This document shows, piece after piece, positions 24,301 through 36,100 of a stretch of DNA of 64,000 bases. A program made the position numbers and the translations under genes. This DNA comes from Beta vulgaris subsp. vulgaris (Eukaryota > Streptophyta > Magnoliopsida > Caryophyllales > Amaranthaceae). Position 1 is the stretch's first letter. Every line of letters starts with the position of its first letter. Location: assembly GCF_026745355.1 (NCBI RefSeq), contig NC_079203.1, positions 3,490,549 to 3,554,548 on the forward strand. The letters run 5' to 3'. Below the pieces are notes generated by a model. It saw only the letters and a program-made list of their open reading frames with translations. It did not search any database and was not told where the DNA came from.

Positions 24301-24990
24301 CAGCATGCTTGGACGAAGGGAAGTATGGTTAATATCAGTGTTCAAACAATTGTAGTTGATGGAGCTTGGAAAAAAAATGCAAGTACAAACCAGTGGAGAG
24401 CAGCTATAGCATGGAAAAATGTTAACAACGATCCTAAGGAGGAAGCTGCCACAAAGATTTTTGCTACATCGGCAGTTCAGGCAGAAGCTTATGCAATTCT
24501 TAAAGCTTTATCGGATATGGAATGGCGAAGTCCGGGGCTGTTAATCAAAACCGACAACACAGAGGTTATTATAGCACTGCAAAAGGATTATACCACGAAT
24601 AAGAGTATAGATAGTATCATCAGAGATATTAAAAGGATCGCCAATAGTTTTTTGTTTGTATCATGCGTCAAGGTAAGTAGAGAAGAGGTTAGGTTAGCGC
24701 ATATCCTTGCTACCACAGCAAGGGAAAGCTAACTCCCTCCCTTGTTTCTTGTTTTCTCTCTGTCAAAAAAAAAAAAAAAAAAAAAAAATAATAAAAATTA
24801 TAAAAGGTTATCTCTGACAAAAAAAACTATTATAAAAGGTTGCTAACAAATTTCTAATTGATTCAATGTGGAAAATATTGGTCAATATCAGAATGACATC
24901 ATCAAGTTTCTTTTTACAAAGTTTTTTATGTTTAAGGTTTATTATAAAAAACTACTTATAAAAGGTTATTTTTGACAAATTTTCCATTAA
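21365..24990. mobile_element. Inverted-repeat DNA element split by a LINE
   Basis: The left arm (about 21365-21525) and the right arm (about 24850-24990, read in reverse complement) align: AAAATTTGTCAAA, AACCTTTTATAAGTA, AAAACTTTGT and GAAACTTGATGAC in the right arm match diverged counterparts in the same order on the left. Without the LINE at 21709-24789 the element would be roughly 540 bp. Target duplications and superfamily were not determined. Confidence 0.55.
21709..24789 (+). mobile_element. 5'-truncated, inactivated L1-type LINE
   Basis: It opens inside the ORF2 linker before the reverse transcriptase. Visible RT motifs are SPGPDGIPPVFF, FRPISLCNSSYKIIAKLLA, FAGILKVDLSKAYDRI, LRQGDPLSSYIF and the catalytic FFADDALFF (around 22736-22762). 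Then come a zf-RVT-like HCSLCKSK...SHLFRDC region (about 23917-23967) and an RNase H domain (VDGAWKKN, QAEAYAILKAL, KTDNTEVIIAL) ending at the stop near 24731. A stop/frameshift near 22917 and shifts near 23150 and 24030 inactivate it. A poly(A) run (24764-24788) ends it. The 12-bp repeat AATAAAAATTAT lies on both sides (21697-21708, 24790-24801), giving exact borders. The endonuclease and ORF1 are missing. Confidence 0.9.
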
Positions 24991-25640
24991 TTTATGTTGA
25001 TTTGTTAAACAAGCAAAAAACTAACTGTGATTATGTCATTTAGATAATCAAATTACTGAAAACTTAATCATATTGTCGAAGGTATCTAACTTCAATGTTA
25101 GAAGAAACAATTATTTAGGTCTTTTATACACGAGTGAATTCTACTTTCTAAGAACAATCAGGGCTGAAGTTAGAGAAAGACAGAAGACATAATATGTCTT
25201 CCTATCCTCACCCAATGATGCAACGCTCTCACACCAGACAATAAACTGCTGAACGCACCACTAGGTTTTTAATCTACAAGCATGGTTATTACTAATCTAG
25301 ATAGCTATATAAAGCTCTTCTAATAGAAGCAAACAAGCGTTGAAGTTGAACACAAACCACAATACCATATAAGTTGCAACAATCAACAGAACTTGGGAAG
25401 TCAAAAAGCATAAATATTAACACAAGATTCTGCACACAATCTACATGAAATAGATTTCAGTAAGTGAGACAGTTGGTCAATTTGTTTCAAGAACGAGATA
25501 CTGAAACGAGAGTATAAGACCCAAGGGACAAAAGCGGTTTTTTTTTTCTGGGACGGATACAGCAAAGCAGACCTGCACAGCACGGCTTTTCTCTCGTTCT
25601 AAACGATTTATTCCTCTGCTAAGTGATGGTATACAAAAAC
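24991..25640. other. Spacer and probable MnSOD 3'UTR
   Basis: No coding region recognised. The part adjoining 25641 is expected to be the MnSOD 3' untranslated region (minus strand). The end of transcription is not marked by a clear signal. Confidence 0.4.
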
Positions 25641-28600
25641 TCAGTGGCTGGGGACCTCTTTTTCATACACCTCGCTTGCATATTTCCAGTTTATAACCTT
25701 CCAGATGTTCTTCAGATAATCAGGTCTCACATTCTTGTACTGCACAAGAGAAAACACCAGATATGCCAGAAAAACCAGAATCAATATCCAGATTACATAA
25801 TGCACTGAAAGAATGCAGCAGATCTGCACGTGTATGAACAAAGACCAAAAGGACATGCATGGAGCACAGAGGATACTAGAAGCCCAGAAGTACTAGTAAT
25901 TGCAAATCATGTTGGAAATAACATACTCAGGAAGCAATGAGATTGCGGATAAATCTTCAATATAAATTCCTTTTTTTATATATATATATATAGTGTTCTC
26001 TTATACTGTTATACATGTGGAATTGATTTGATTTTTCTCTCTTTTATGGCTCTTCCTATCAATGCATAACCCCCCAGCAAATGTGTATTGAGCCCCCATC
26101 CGATTAAAGTTGTGTCCTGAGCTGGAAAGCATATTTGATCTAAATTTATCTCGTTTATGGCTCTTCCTATCAATGCATAACCCCCGCCAAACATATAGCG
26201 CGTCCCCGTCCAATTGAAGTTGTGCCCTGAGCTGGAAAGCATACAGGCCGTAATGTTTCTTCTGGCGCCTTGTACACGTAAACATTAGTGGAGTGCATTC
26301 ATGACATAAACCTATTCGATTAGTGACAATTAGAGAGGCGATTTACTAAAGACATCAGTCTCCTCGGTCAGTCATCCTTTTCTTATACTTCATCAAAGTA
26401 TGACGATACAAGGGCAGTTCTTTTAAGCAGGTTCCAGCTATTTACATATACAGCTTGACTCCTAGACATCAATCAAATAAGTAAGCAGAAAAATATATCG
26501 AATATTCTTTTCTATATGTAGCGTTGCTTCCTACCCATAACATATAAAATAAATCATATGCCTATTGCCCTACCCCCGCCCCCAAATCAAGTTCCAGTGG
26601 GTTTTAGGTTCTTAAAAGTCTTTGAGCCACCAGGCAAGCATCACAAGAATGAAAGCCAACTTTAAAGCTGTTACTCCCAGTCTAGCCCCATAAAATCCCT
26701 ATCAAAACCCCAACAATTCGCCATGAAACCATACATTTTGGTCACAATCAGGCAAACCACAACAATGCCAAGAACAAAAGGATAATGAGAGAAAAATTTG
26801 TATGTAGTCATTGCTACATAGATTTGTTCTTAAGCTTAAGATTCCTAGGCTCTTTTCGCACAGTACTCCTTGTTCCCTAGAAATTGAGAACTATAAGGAT
26901 GAAACATCATATTCTATAAGTTAAAGCTCTACAAAGACAATATTTCATATGTCATACACACAGGTTCCTTGCAATGCATAACAAATAAATATGACATTTT
27001 AATAATACTGTTTATACTTTAGACTTTAGAGTCTTTCAATGCAAGCTTTAAAATCCAAGTAAGTGATAAATGAGTTACATAGTGCAAGCAATAGAAACAC
27101 AAGAATCTTCACCGGGTTTTTAGGAAACAACAAACAATGAAGTTTTTCAACCGTATACAGGTTAATGTCTCATTACAGACCAAAATGCTCAAATTTAACA
27201 ACAAAAAAAAAAAGAATCACCTGAAGGTAGTACGCATGCTCCCATACATCTATACCAAGTATAGGAACCAAGCTTGGTCCTTTAGTTACGAGTGGGTCCT
27301 GACACAAACATCACTGTCATATAACAAGCACATGTACACAAACGTATAGAGTAGGCCAATTTAATGACCGACATGCAGCACAAACAGGAGGAGGTTACTA
27401 TCACTCCAGTTAAATTCAAGTACAAAGAAATTTTCTTCTTTTAAGTACATAATGTTAGGAACGCAACTACACAAGAAGACCAAGCTTTCCTTCTATAATT
27501 AACATTTAAGCATGTATTTTGAATATTCTGGGCACTAACCTGATTTGGCGTGGTTTCGACCACAAGCTTTTTTGATTGCGTGTCGAGTCCAAGCCACTGC
27601 TCCAAAGAATGCAGATTATCACACAAGAGAAAAGGTGGAAAAAAAGGGTTAGCTAAAGAAAGGAGTCCGTAAAACTTACCACCCACCCAGAACCCTGTAC
27701 AGCAGCTCCTTCTGCATTCATTTTCTGAATAAGAGCTTCCAGAGAACCAAAGTTTGAATCAATAGCCCAACCCAGTGAAGATTTTGGAGGCTCACCACCT
27801 CCTTCCTGCAAAAGTACATTGATATCGTCTGTTACATTTAACTTTACAATGACAAGAAAACAATCTCAGCATTGCTACTTACATTAATTGGAGCAAGGTT
27901 CTTCCAGAAAATTGAGTGATTCACATGACCTGCCATCAAATCACCGATATCAAACAAATTGATTTGCAGCAAAGTGTTTCAAAAGGAGAGATATCTTGAC
28001 GTAGGTCTGCCTTTGGCCTACATCAATTTTAAAATTAAATAGAGACATATAGTCTCTTTCTTTCTGCTTAAAGAATCCAATATGAAACTTCATACACTTA
28101 AATATGAAATAAACTACTGATCAAGATGTACAACGCCAAGGAATCAATGAAACAAATTTTTGTGAGCACTCATAAAGACCGACGACAATCATTGGAATTA
28201 AACAACATACTTGCTCTCCTCGACCAACCAAAAAACGCTGTATTGACATAAATGAGCATACTCAGATTCCCCAAAGATTGGAAACCCCAAATAGTTCGAA
28301 AGACACATGCAACTATACCAAACATTAGATCACAGATGAATACTTCAGATTCAACCACATCAATCACGCAAACACATTTTATACTCAAAGAAGTCAACGT
28401 CTAACAAAACTGAAATTCTTCATGTTACTTTGAATTACAATTTCACTAAGCCTCATCTGTCATTGTCTTTGTTTAATTAAATTTTGAGACAACCAATTGC
28501 CAGTACAAGAAATTAATTTGCTTCATGAAATTCGAGATGAATAAACGACGAAACCATAACATTTTGCAAACAAAAAGAGATACAATCGGAAACAGATCAT

Positions 28601-29206
28601 CGCTAAAAGTATCAAATACACAAGCAAAGATCTCATGTACATCACCATATGATAATTGAGACCACAATGAAAAGGCGGTCCACCAAATCCAAATTTCTCA
28701 TCAATCATCACACCATTTTATCTAGCCTTTCTCAAACCACATAACACAAAAACGACTAAAAATCGAAAAGTTAAACAAATCATTCAACAAAACCTAAAAA
28801 TCTCATCAAGAAACCTAGCTGAAAATGCGACACACTCGAGCACAATCAAAATCGATGAAAAAACAAAGCAAAACACAAAACCACAAAACAAATCGAAGAA
28901 TAGAGAAAAGAGAATCGGACCTCCGCCATTGAATTTAATGGCGCTTTGAAGCTTAACGACAGAAGAAGCGTCGCCTTTAGCAATAGCATCATCGAGTTGT
29001 TCAAGAGCTTTATTGTAATTAGTGATGTAAGTCTGGTGATGTTTCTGATGATGAATCTGCATGATTTCGCCGCTAATGGCGGGCTGAAGAGCACCATAGT
29101 CGTAAGGAAGGTCAGGGAGAGAGAAAGTCTGCAATGATCGACATTGAAGAAGGCCTTGCTTTGCAGAAGCTAGGGTTTTTCTTGTCATCAAAACTCGAAG
29201 CGCCAT
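25641..29206 (-). CDS. MSD1: Manganese superoxide dismutase, mitochondrial
   Basis: Six minus-strand exons join in phase: 28921-29206, 27883-27929, 27680-27805, 27540-27596, 27221-27298 and 25641-25739, giving 230 aa. The enzyme converts superoxide to hydrogen peroxide and oxygen in the mitochondrial matrix. The first 30 or so residues ([16 protein letters not shown]...) are basic and Ser-rich, a mitochondrial presequence, followed by the mature start [15 protein letters not shown]. The Mn ligands fall in the usual places: His in [12 protein letters not shown], His in [13 protein letters not shown], and Asp/His in [13 protein letters not shown]. Glycine-rich GSGWVWLGLD and C-terminal [15 protein letters not shown] are also typical. 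Plant MnSODs are 228-232 aa, so the model is complete. Intron 5 contains a tandem duplication at 26041-26242. Confidence 0.97.
26041..26242. repeat. Tandem repeat in MnSOD intron 5, about 111-bp period
   Basis: ATGGCTCTTCCTATCAATGC starts at 26046 and again at 26157. Both copies end CTGAGCTGGAAAGCAT. Two units, about 80% alike by eye. The minus-strand frames here are shadows of the repeat. Confidence 0.85.
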
Positions 29207-29454
29207 TTTTTTTTTTTTTTTGAGGTGGTGTGATTTTTGGAGGGGATTATAAAAGTAAGCTGCGCTTGTGAGTTGTGAGGTGAGTGACGAACCAGTGGTG
29301 CTGCTGGCTGCTGGTAATTGGGGAGTATATAGTAACTAGAAAGTAGTAAGCTGCTAGTTTTAAGGTGAGGTTCTAGATGAGTAGATGGCAGCCGTATGTT
29401 GTGTCACGTCGTTTTACTTTTTTGTTTGTAGGAAATTATATTTTCATATTGTAA
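29207..29454 (-). promoter_or_regulatory. MnSOD 5' flank
   Basis: A poly-T run (A-run on the coding strand) lies directly before the ATG. Further upstream is TGCTGCTGGCTGCTGG-like sequence. No unambiguous TATA box was identified. The stretch is short because a repeat element begins at about 29455. Confidence 0.35.
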
Positions 29455-30186
29455 TAATGAGCCTGACAAGCTTACGAGGCTACGAGCAGCTCGGCTCGTC
29501 AAAGCTCGTCTCAAGCTCGGGCTCGGCTCGAGATTTATACGAGCCGAGCCAAGCTAGGCAAAGCTCGTGAACAGCTCGATTATTATTTTATACTAAAAAA
29601 AAATTTATGTCAAAAAAAAAATTTATATTAAAAAATTGTTTATATATTAAAAATTATACTTCCTCCGTTTCAAAATAAGTGCAACATTTGCATAGTGTTT
29701 ACTATTCACAGTTTAAACTTTAATTAGCTTTGGTGATTTACATTTTAGGAAAAACATAGTCATGTGGGATCTTGTTAGATTCGTCTGAATGTGAATTTTT
29801 TTAATATCAACTTTTTATAATTTTTACTTATTGATAATTGAATATATTAACGGTTAAAATAATGCATTGGCAAACGTGAAAACAAGAAGTGTTGCACTTA
29901 TTTAGAAACAGAGGAAGTATTAAGTATTTCTTTTAAGATATTAAGTAAGGTATATAATAGAAGAAAGATAAAAAGAAAAGGTAAAAATAATTAAAAAGAA
30001 AACAAAAAAGATAGATAGAGCCGAGCCTGAGCCTAATCGAGTTCATGAGCCGAGCCTAGCCGAGCTCGAACCGCAAATTCTAATCACGAGCTCGAGTCGA
30101 GCTCGGCTTCCCCAAATGAAAAGTTAAACGAGCTCTAGCGGAGCACAGTGTTATTCGGGCTCAGCTCGCTCGATAAGCACCCCTAG
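29455..30186. mobile_element. hAT-like GCTCGG-rich element with nested MITE
   Basis: Left and right parts are rich in inverted GAGCTCGGCTCG / CGAGCCGAGC. The right end is CTCGATAAGCACCCCTA, the same kind of end as at 965-1437. The centre is interrupted by the Stowaway-like MITE at 29659-29917. No transposase. Confidence 0.6.
29659..29917. mobile_element. Stowaway-like MITE nested in the GCTCGG element
   Basis: 259 bp, termini CTTCCTCCGTTTCAAAATAA and TTATTTAGAAACAGAGGAAG, continuing inward GTGCAAC / GTTGCAC. TA flanks both ends. Confidence 0.8.
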
Positions 30187-30209
30187 TACCCATAAGCTTA
30201 CGAAAAAGT

Positions 30210-30463
30210 ATTGACGTTTCATAGTGATAACATCTCACGTAAAAAGACAAAATAAAATCGATACCAAAGCTAAGTTAAAGTAGTACCAAAATAGAGTACT
30301 TTGGTACCAACTCTATTTTGATACCAACTTTCAGTTCGGTACCGAGGTTATATTTTGATATCGTGACTTTATTTTAATACCACTTTGACTTAACTTTGAT
30401 ACCAATTTTTTTTTATTTTTGTATGAGATGTCATTTTGGCATCTCACTGTGAGACGTCTATCC
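30210..30463. mobile_element. Foldback MITE, family unknown
   Basis: The left arm GACGTTTCATAGTGATA... and the right arm (reverse complement GACGTCTCACAGTGAGA...) are inverted. They continue with GATACCAAAGCTAAGTTAAA against the reverse complement of TTTGACTTAACTTTGATACC. Short GGTACC/GATACC units recur throughout. No clear target duplication. Confidence 0.55.
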
Positions 30464-30914
30464 AAACTCTAATCTTACTGTATATCATGCAAAATATCAT
30501 TATTAATATAAAATCATACCCATACCTCACTCAGCCTTCAATCTTTAAAAATCATACAACAAACTACAAGCACCTAACAAGGTTAAAAAAATTGAACTTT
30601 ATACCCATATGGCATATGGTAAGAAAGTCTAAAAATCTAGTGCTTGGTATTGCGTATAAGGGTATTTTGTATACAATTTAGAAAGTTTAAGAGTACAATG
30701 CGTAAAGTTCAATAAGGTCGTATACAATGTAGACTTATGTTAAAAAGAAGGGTGCTGCATTAAAAAACCCTTTCTTTTAATAAGTTTGAAATTTAGATTT
30801 GTGTGATTAATAAGGTGATACTTTGATTAATGAATGAGAGTAAACTTAATTTCGTGCGAATTTTCCCCTAATTAATTGAGGAGGTATATTGTATGGTAAA
30901 TATAACCAAGCTTG

Positions 30915-31135
30915 CTTGATGGAAGTGATGGGGAACTCACCTCGTGACTTTAGGATTACAAGTTCGAACCTCACTATCTACTTATGCTCGGGGAATAGGA
31001 ATTCCCTTATACCCCTACTCCCAAGTGTTGATATATGTAGCTCGAATGGCTAACTTGCGAGAGATGTTGGTCCAGCATGGTCCTTCTTAACAAGGGGTTC
31101 CTAGCGGGGTCCAAAAGAAGTTGTATGATATCATT
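30915..31135 (+). mobile_element. Possible SINE
   Basis: GGGGAACTCACCTCGTGAC is followed by ACAAGTTCGAACCTCAC, which fits a pol III B box, and about 160 bp of GC-richer sequence unlike the surroundings. No A-tail or target duplication was found, so the call rests on the B-box-like motif and composition only. Confidence 0.35.
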
Positions 31136-31989
31136 TTATATTTTAATCGTTTGTTGTCATGTAACTTAATATTTTTTTTACTTTATTTTCCTATTTTTTA
31201 AAGCTAATTAACAATGACAGTAAAACGACGTGGTGCTTGTCAGTCATTTCAACAAATAAAGGTACAAATAACTGCAATGATCATGATGAATTTGAGTTAA
31301 TAGTTTTTAAGTAATTGTTTATGTCCAACAAATTTTTCAAAGGATACATGAATAATTATGGCTTACACATATAAAATTCAATGGGATTTTTTTTTTGACA
31401 GAAGAAGACTAAAATAAAAATTCAATGGGATTTGAATGATCTATATATCTAGATTAAAATTTAGATTTTATGGTGACTTGTATTTGGGGCCAATGAGGGA
31501 AATGAGTCAAAGTTTTGAAGAAGGAGAGGCCAAAAAAACAGTATATAATTTGAATTAGAAATTTTGACCCAAACATCTTATGAATTTTTTCATAAACAGA
31601 ATCTAAAATTATTAAAGCTTTTTTTTCTTATATTTCTACCTCTATACATTTTTATACCTAGGTTTTATTTGATTGGATGAAAAATATTTTTTTAATGAAA
31701 TTGATTCTTCATGAAAAAACATTTTTTCTAAGGTAAAATGCAATTGTAGACTACTTTTTTTGGTTCAATTCTCGCCTTAATGAATTTCTAAAGTTTTTAA
31801 ACGACAATCCACCTTTTGTAGGTTGGCTCAATTCTTGCCTTAATAGAAACAAAGGGAAGAATGAAAATGATAAAGAGAGGATAGAGAGTAGGGTAGAATG
31901 GTAAGAAATATAGAGAAAGGGGTCAATTAGCCAGATAAACTTAACACTCATTTGTTACATGGGTATTTATAGTAGCAATGACAATATAT

Positions 31990-32180
31990 CGGCATATTTA
32001 CCCAGAAATTAACAAAACGACTGATTGGATTGCTAATGTTGGTCATTTAGTAGATAGTCAATTGTGTATAGAAGATTGTACTTTTTCCACTCTACAAAAC
32101 ATCCTTGTAACTGATAAGGTGAGAGCTCTCTTCGTACAGAGGATCCCCTAACCTTCTTTTTCTTACCTTTCAATAAAAAA
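31990..32180 (+). pseudogene. Severely 5'-truncated LINE: RNase H tail
   Basis: A 56-codon stretch on the plus strand reads HIYPEINKTTDWIANVGHLV near its start and LVTDKVRALFVQRIP before a TAA at 32148. The (R/P)E-NK-(A/T)-DW-(L/I)AN-GH pattern is characteristic of the end of plant L1 ORF2 RNase H domains. CAATAAAAAAA follows at about 32171. It is a dead 3' fragment, distinct from the LINEs at 21709 and 46540. Confidence 0.65.
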
Positions 32181-33133
32181 ATATAGATATTATACTTACA
32201 TTCAGGCGACATTTAAACCACTTTTGCGTGCATGCATTATTCACCTCTCCCTTTTCCCCTACTTTTGTCAATTTTCTTTCGTCTATAATTTTTATTCATG
32301 TAATGCTATTTTCCACTATCTTTTTTTTGTCTAATTTATTATTTCTCTCTATGTTCAACCTAACTAACGAACTGAAAAACTTTACAAGTGGTTTCCATAT
32401 TCAATTCAAATTACTCGTGGTTTAGAATTGGGTAGTAAAATTGTTAATGAAGTTATTTAATTTATTGCAAATTTTTTGTAACAAGGTAAGTTGAAGTCTC
32501 TTGCAAGGGAGAAAATGGAAGTTGGTCTTGCTATCGCACCACGATAAAGAAAAACATTCCATAGCAAGTTTCTTGTCAACATAACAATTTTCTACAATTC
32601 CTTAGAAAATAATAAAACTACAATTTCTTGGGACGATGTACTTTTCTACATCCAACCAAACGAGCACTTGTTTTCTTCTTACAATATCAATATTTGTCTT
32701 CTGATTAAGCAATTGAGCTAACATAAAAATGTCAAAAGAATATTATAGAGACAAATAGAACTTAAAAAGCTGAAAGGTATTATGAATTTATATCAAGATG
32801 ATATTTATAAAATCTATGATGACATTTTGAACTATATTAAGAACAAGACTAATGATTATCTATGAGCATGCCAAACAATTATATGACAAAAATGGTGATA
32901 ATGAAGGGCAGTTCTTCAAACTCAACTAACAACTGCCAAGCTATTACTGAAAAGCTCCTATATCACCAGCCCATACCTGTTGATGATGATAGCATTATAT
33001 GAGAATCCCAGCTAACTCTATTTATCTTCACATAAGCAGTTGTCCTAGTGCTCATCAATGGCATACAAAGACGACGATTCCGTCAAACACGTAACCTTCA
33101 AAGTTGTTTCGAGGCGCCTCTGTAGATTTCTGA

Positions 33134-36100
33134 TTAGGTAGACCCCTTCTCTCCACTTTCCAGATTTACTAAAGGATCAGACTCATCTCCCTTAACCTAG
33201 ATCAATTATAGATAAGCCTCAATTATAATTGAAAATGCTCATTGATGAAATGATACAGATCACAGAGAAAACGTTTTTGTATCACGGTCAGCCAGTCAGT
33301 TTACACTTCTTGATTCCAAGATATCAATAGTCATAGACTCGTACACAATAGACTATACATTAAGCTAATCATACTTCTCATAATCAAGTAAACTGGAAAG
33401 TACTTTTTTTTTCTAGTATGCAAATTCAATTTTGTATTTTTAAAAAAGATCTGAAAACTGAATACGGATGTCAGCAATGAACTGGCTCTAAAAGTAAACC
33501 ATTTGAAAAAAATAAAAAATTAGGAGAAAGCAGTACCTGATTTAACGGTGCCGCTTCAGTAGCCTTCTTCTGACCTTCTCGGGTACAGTAGTAGGAGTAA
33601 ATAATCATGCCCACCAAGGCAATCAAAATTCCCATAATGTTCCTCCAGCTAAATGGATCATGAAGCAAGATGTAGCCAAATGCCAGAACAAGGCATGTTT
33701 TCAGATGTCCCAGCACTTGATATGTGACAGGGGATGTCTTTCCAATCACAAGGAAAGTACTGAAATTAACGGACACAGAAATCAAACAGGAAAGAACGAT
33801 GAAAATCTGCAAAATAACAAATGCTTGTCAAAGATATAGTTACACAGAGAAAAGATCAACTGGAAAGAGGTATGCACTGAAATGCATATTTTATTTCTTA
33901 CCACTACTTGTGTTGTATATTTAAAAGCAAAAACATTTTGATTCGTCAAAAGATTATCTAGAAATGGCCCGGAGATCAACAATGTTGCTGCCTGGTAAGG
34001 GCTGGATTGATACAAAAGCTGAGTTGAAGAGACTTTATACTTCTTCTGGATGGTATTAGTCATCTAGTACAATATGGTTAAGATCTTAAACAAAAGATAC
34101 ATAGATGCAAGACAAAAGATACATAGATGCAAAGACATACATATGTTCACTTGTCCAGTAATCCAGACAGCTTACTCTACCATTCATTTATTAAAGAGGG
34201 GAAGGGTGCAGGGGAGAGGAATAACATCTACAACATAGAACTCTTGTCCATATCCCTGTTCTAGACACTAATGATAATACAAAGGCGCAAACAAAAAGGT
34301 CCTCATAAACAAGTATCTCAACATATTACAAGTGAAAAGGGATTAAAACACTGACGCCAGTATCATACGAAATTGAAAAGCCTTTTACAGATCGACCAAA
34401 TATCTGCATCAAGCTCAGTCTACAGAAAACGAAATGATGTCCACTGAACTTAATGACTAATGGTGGAGAATATAACATTTTGCTACAGAAGGTTAGGAAT
34501 ATCCATGAAATGATATTACCAATTCTATATTTTCCGATTGCCTAGACTTTCTATAGTTATCAATCTCAGCAATTATAGTCAAGACTCGAGAGTGTTCACA
34601 GGTGTAAGACCAAGTCCCTCCCCCAATCCTCGCCCTGCAGCCCCAAAAACATCCACCAAGGTCAGAAAGAACATCCACATAGCAGACATCTCAGGTATAC
34701 TTAAAATATTTTTTTTACCATATTCCTCTCATAATCAAAAAAATCTTCATGTCAAGATTCATGATCACTTTGCAATCTAATATTCTGAATATGCTTTGCA
34801 TATTTTTCCAAGCGTTTACTCCCAAGTCTCCAACATTCTACCCTCAATATCTCTTCACTTAGAATACCTATAAATTCCAGTTTGTTCATACTTCATACCC
34901 AAATATCTCTCAGAAGCTCATTAACCTGAATACTTGAGAGAAGACCTAAAAATAAATACCAGCATCATGCTATTAACATATCAGAGGTTTCGCAATCATT
35001 AAGGTTCATCCTATATCTTCAACAGCAAGTAGAGAAGCCAAACAAAGGAAAGGGGAGGTTTTTGCAACTCTCTGAACTCTGAAGGCGACTTCCTTTGGTG
35101 AGGCATGCTATTTGGAAGAGTAAAGAAATGGTGATAATCTGCTCATGCAATGGCCTGTGAAGTGTGGTTTCGGTTCTTTTTGGTGCAAAGTGAAGAGTGG
35201 ATTTGCCTAACTATAATCACCCATATCTACAGATGAACTATATGGGTTTGGATGAGACAATTAGCATAAGATCTTGGCCGAAAGAACTCATGGAAATTAT
35301 GTGGATGTTGTAGTCAGGAGACACGGAAGAACATTTTTAGAGAGCAGCGTCTGCTATTGTGTACAGAACTGACTGTTGTTTGTAACGGGGACACTATTTT
35401 GTACACATTACTTTCGTAGGGAGTAACACAGATCTATCAAATAATATTATGTAGTTTGACTTTATCTATAAATCATATTGAAAATTGTCAACCCTACAGC
35501 GTCATAATGAAAGCCTTGGCAGCTGTCCTTTAATCAGTCAAACCATCACATCCAACTAATTCTGATTTCGAAAAGATTTAGCTTCGAACCAACTTATCTT
35601 TAAGGGGGATTTTTTTTTAAAAAAACACAAGAATTTTAGTAGATATTGGAATGAGGAGACATAAGCATAGGAAATTCACTTACCAACTTGACTAATGACA
35701 GAGTACCCTAAATCCCCCATGTAAGACCTCAGTTGGTTGTAAACATTCTTGTAGAACCTAACCCATATAGCAACAGTAAAGACTCAAGTCCAACCTACAT
35801 ATAGTTCCTCTAAACAACTTTCACTTGAAACTCGGTATGAATATCTACAAGACTCAAACAGCAATGGAAAAGAATGTAGAAGATCTGCAGTATTTGGCAT
35901 TATGCATGACACCCATTCCCCTACAAGAAGAAAGAACAGGAAACAGAGATCAAATACTGAAATTAGCTACAAAAACTGCACTTCTGACTTCTGAAGTAAT
36001 TTTTACAAACTGCATAATAACAGCTTTTCAAATTCTTGAAAGAGCGCAAAAGAATTATTACACTCCTTGTGCTTTGTAACACCATCTTTTAAACCCAAAG

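Larger units (their letters stand above)
30464..33100. other. AT-rich spacer with retroelement remnants
   Basis: No gene recognised apart from the SINE-like segment (30915-31135) and the LINE end (31990-32180). A direct repeat GGTTCAATTCTCGCCTTAAT / GGCTCAATTCTTGCCTTAAT lies at about 31761 and 31824. The rightmost few hundred bases are probably the 3'UTR of the transporter gene. Confidence 0.4.

Noticed and set aside
31751..31951. Minus-strand frame near the short direct repeats
   Set aside because: It is low-complexity Leu/Ser/Phe sequence from polypurine DNA, with no domain or splice support.
33471..33536. Read-through C-terminus of the transporter into intron 6
   Set aside because: A GTACTG donor and a downstream exon at 33134-33196 encoding a typical acidic tail fit the family better. 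Read-through could still be a minor isoform.
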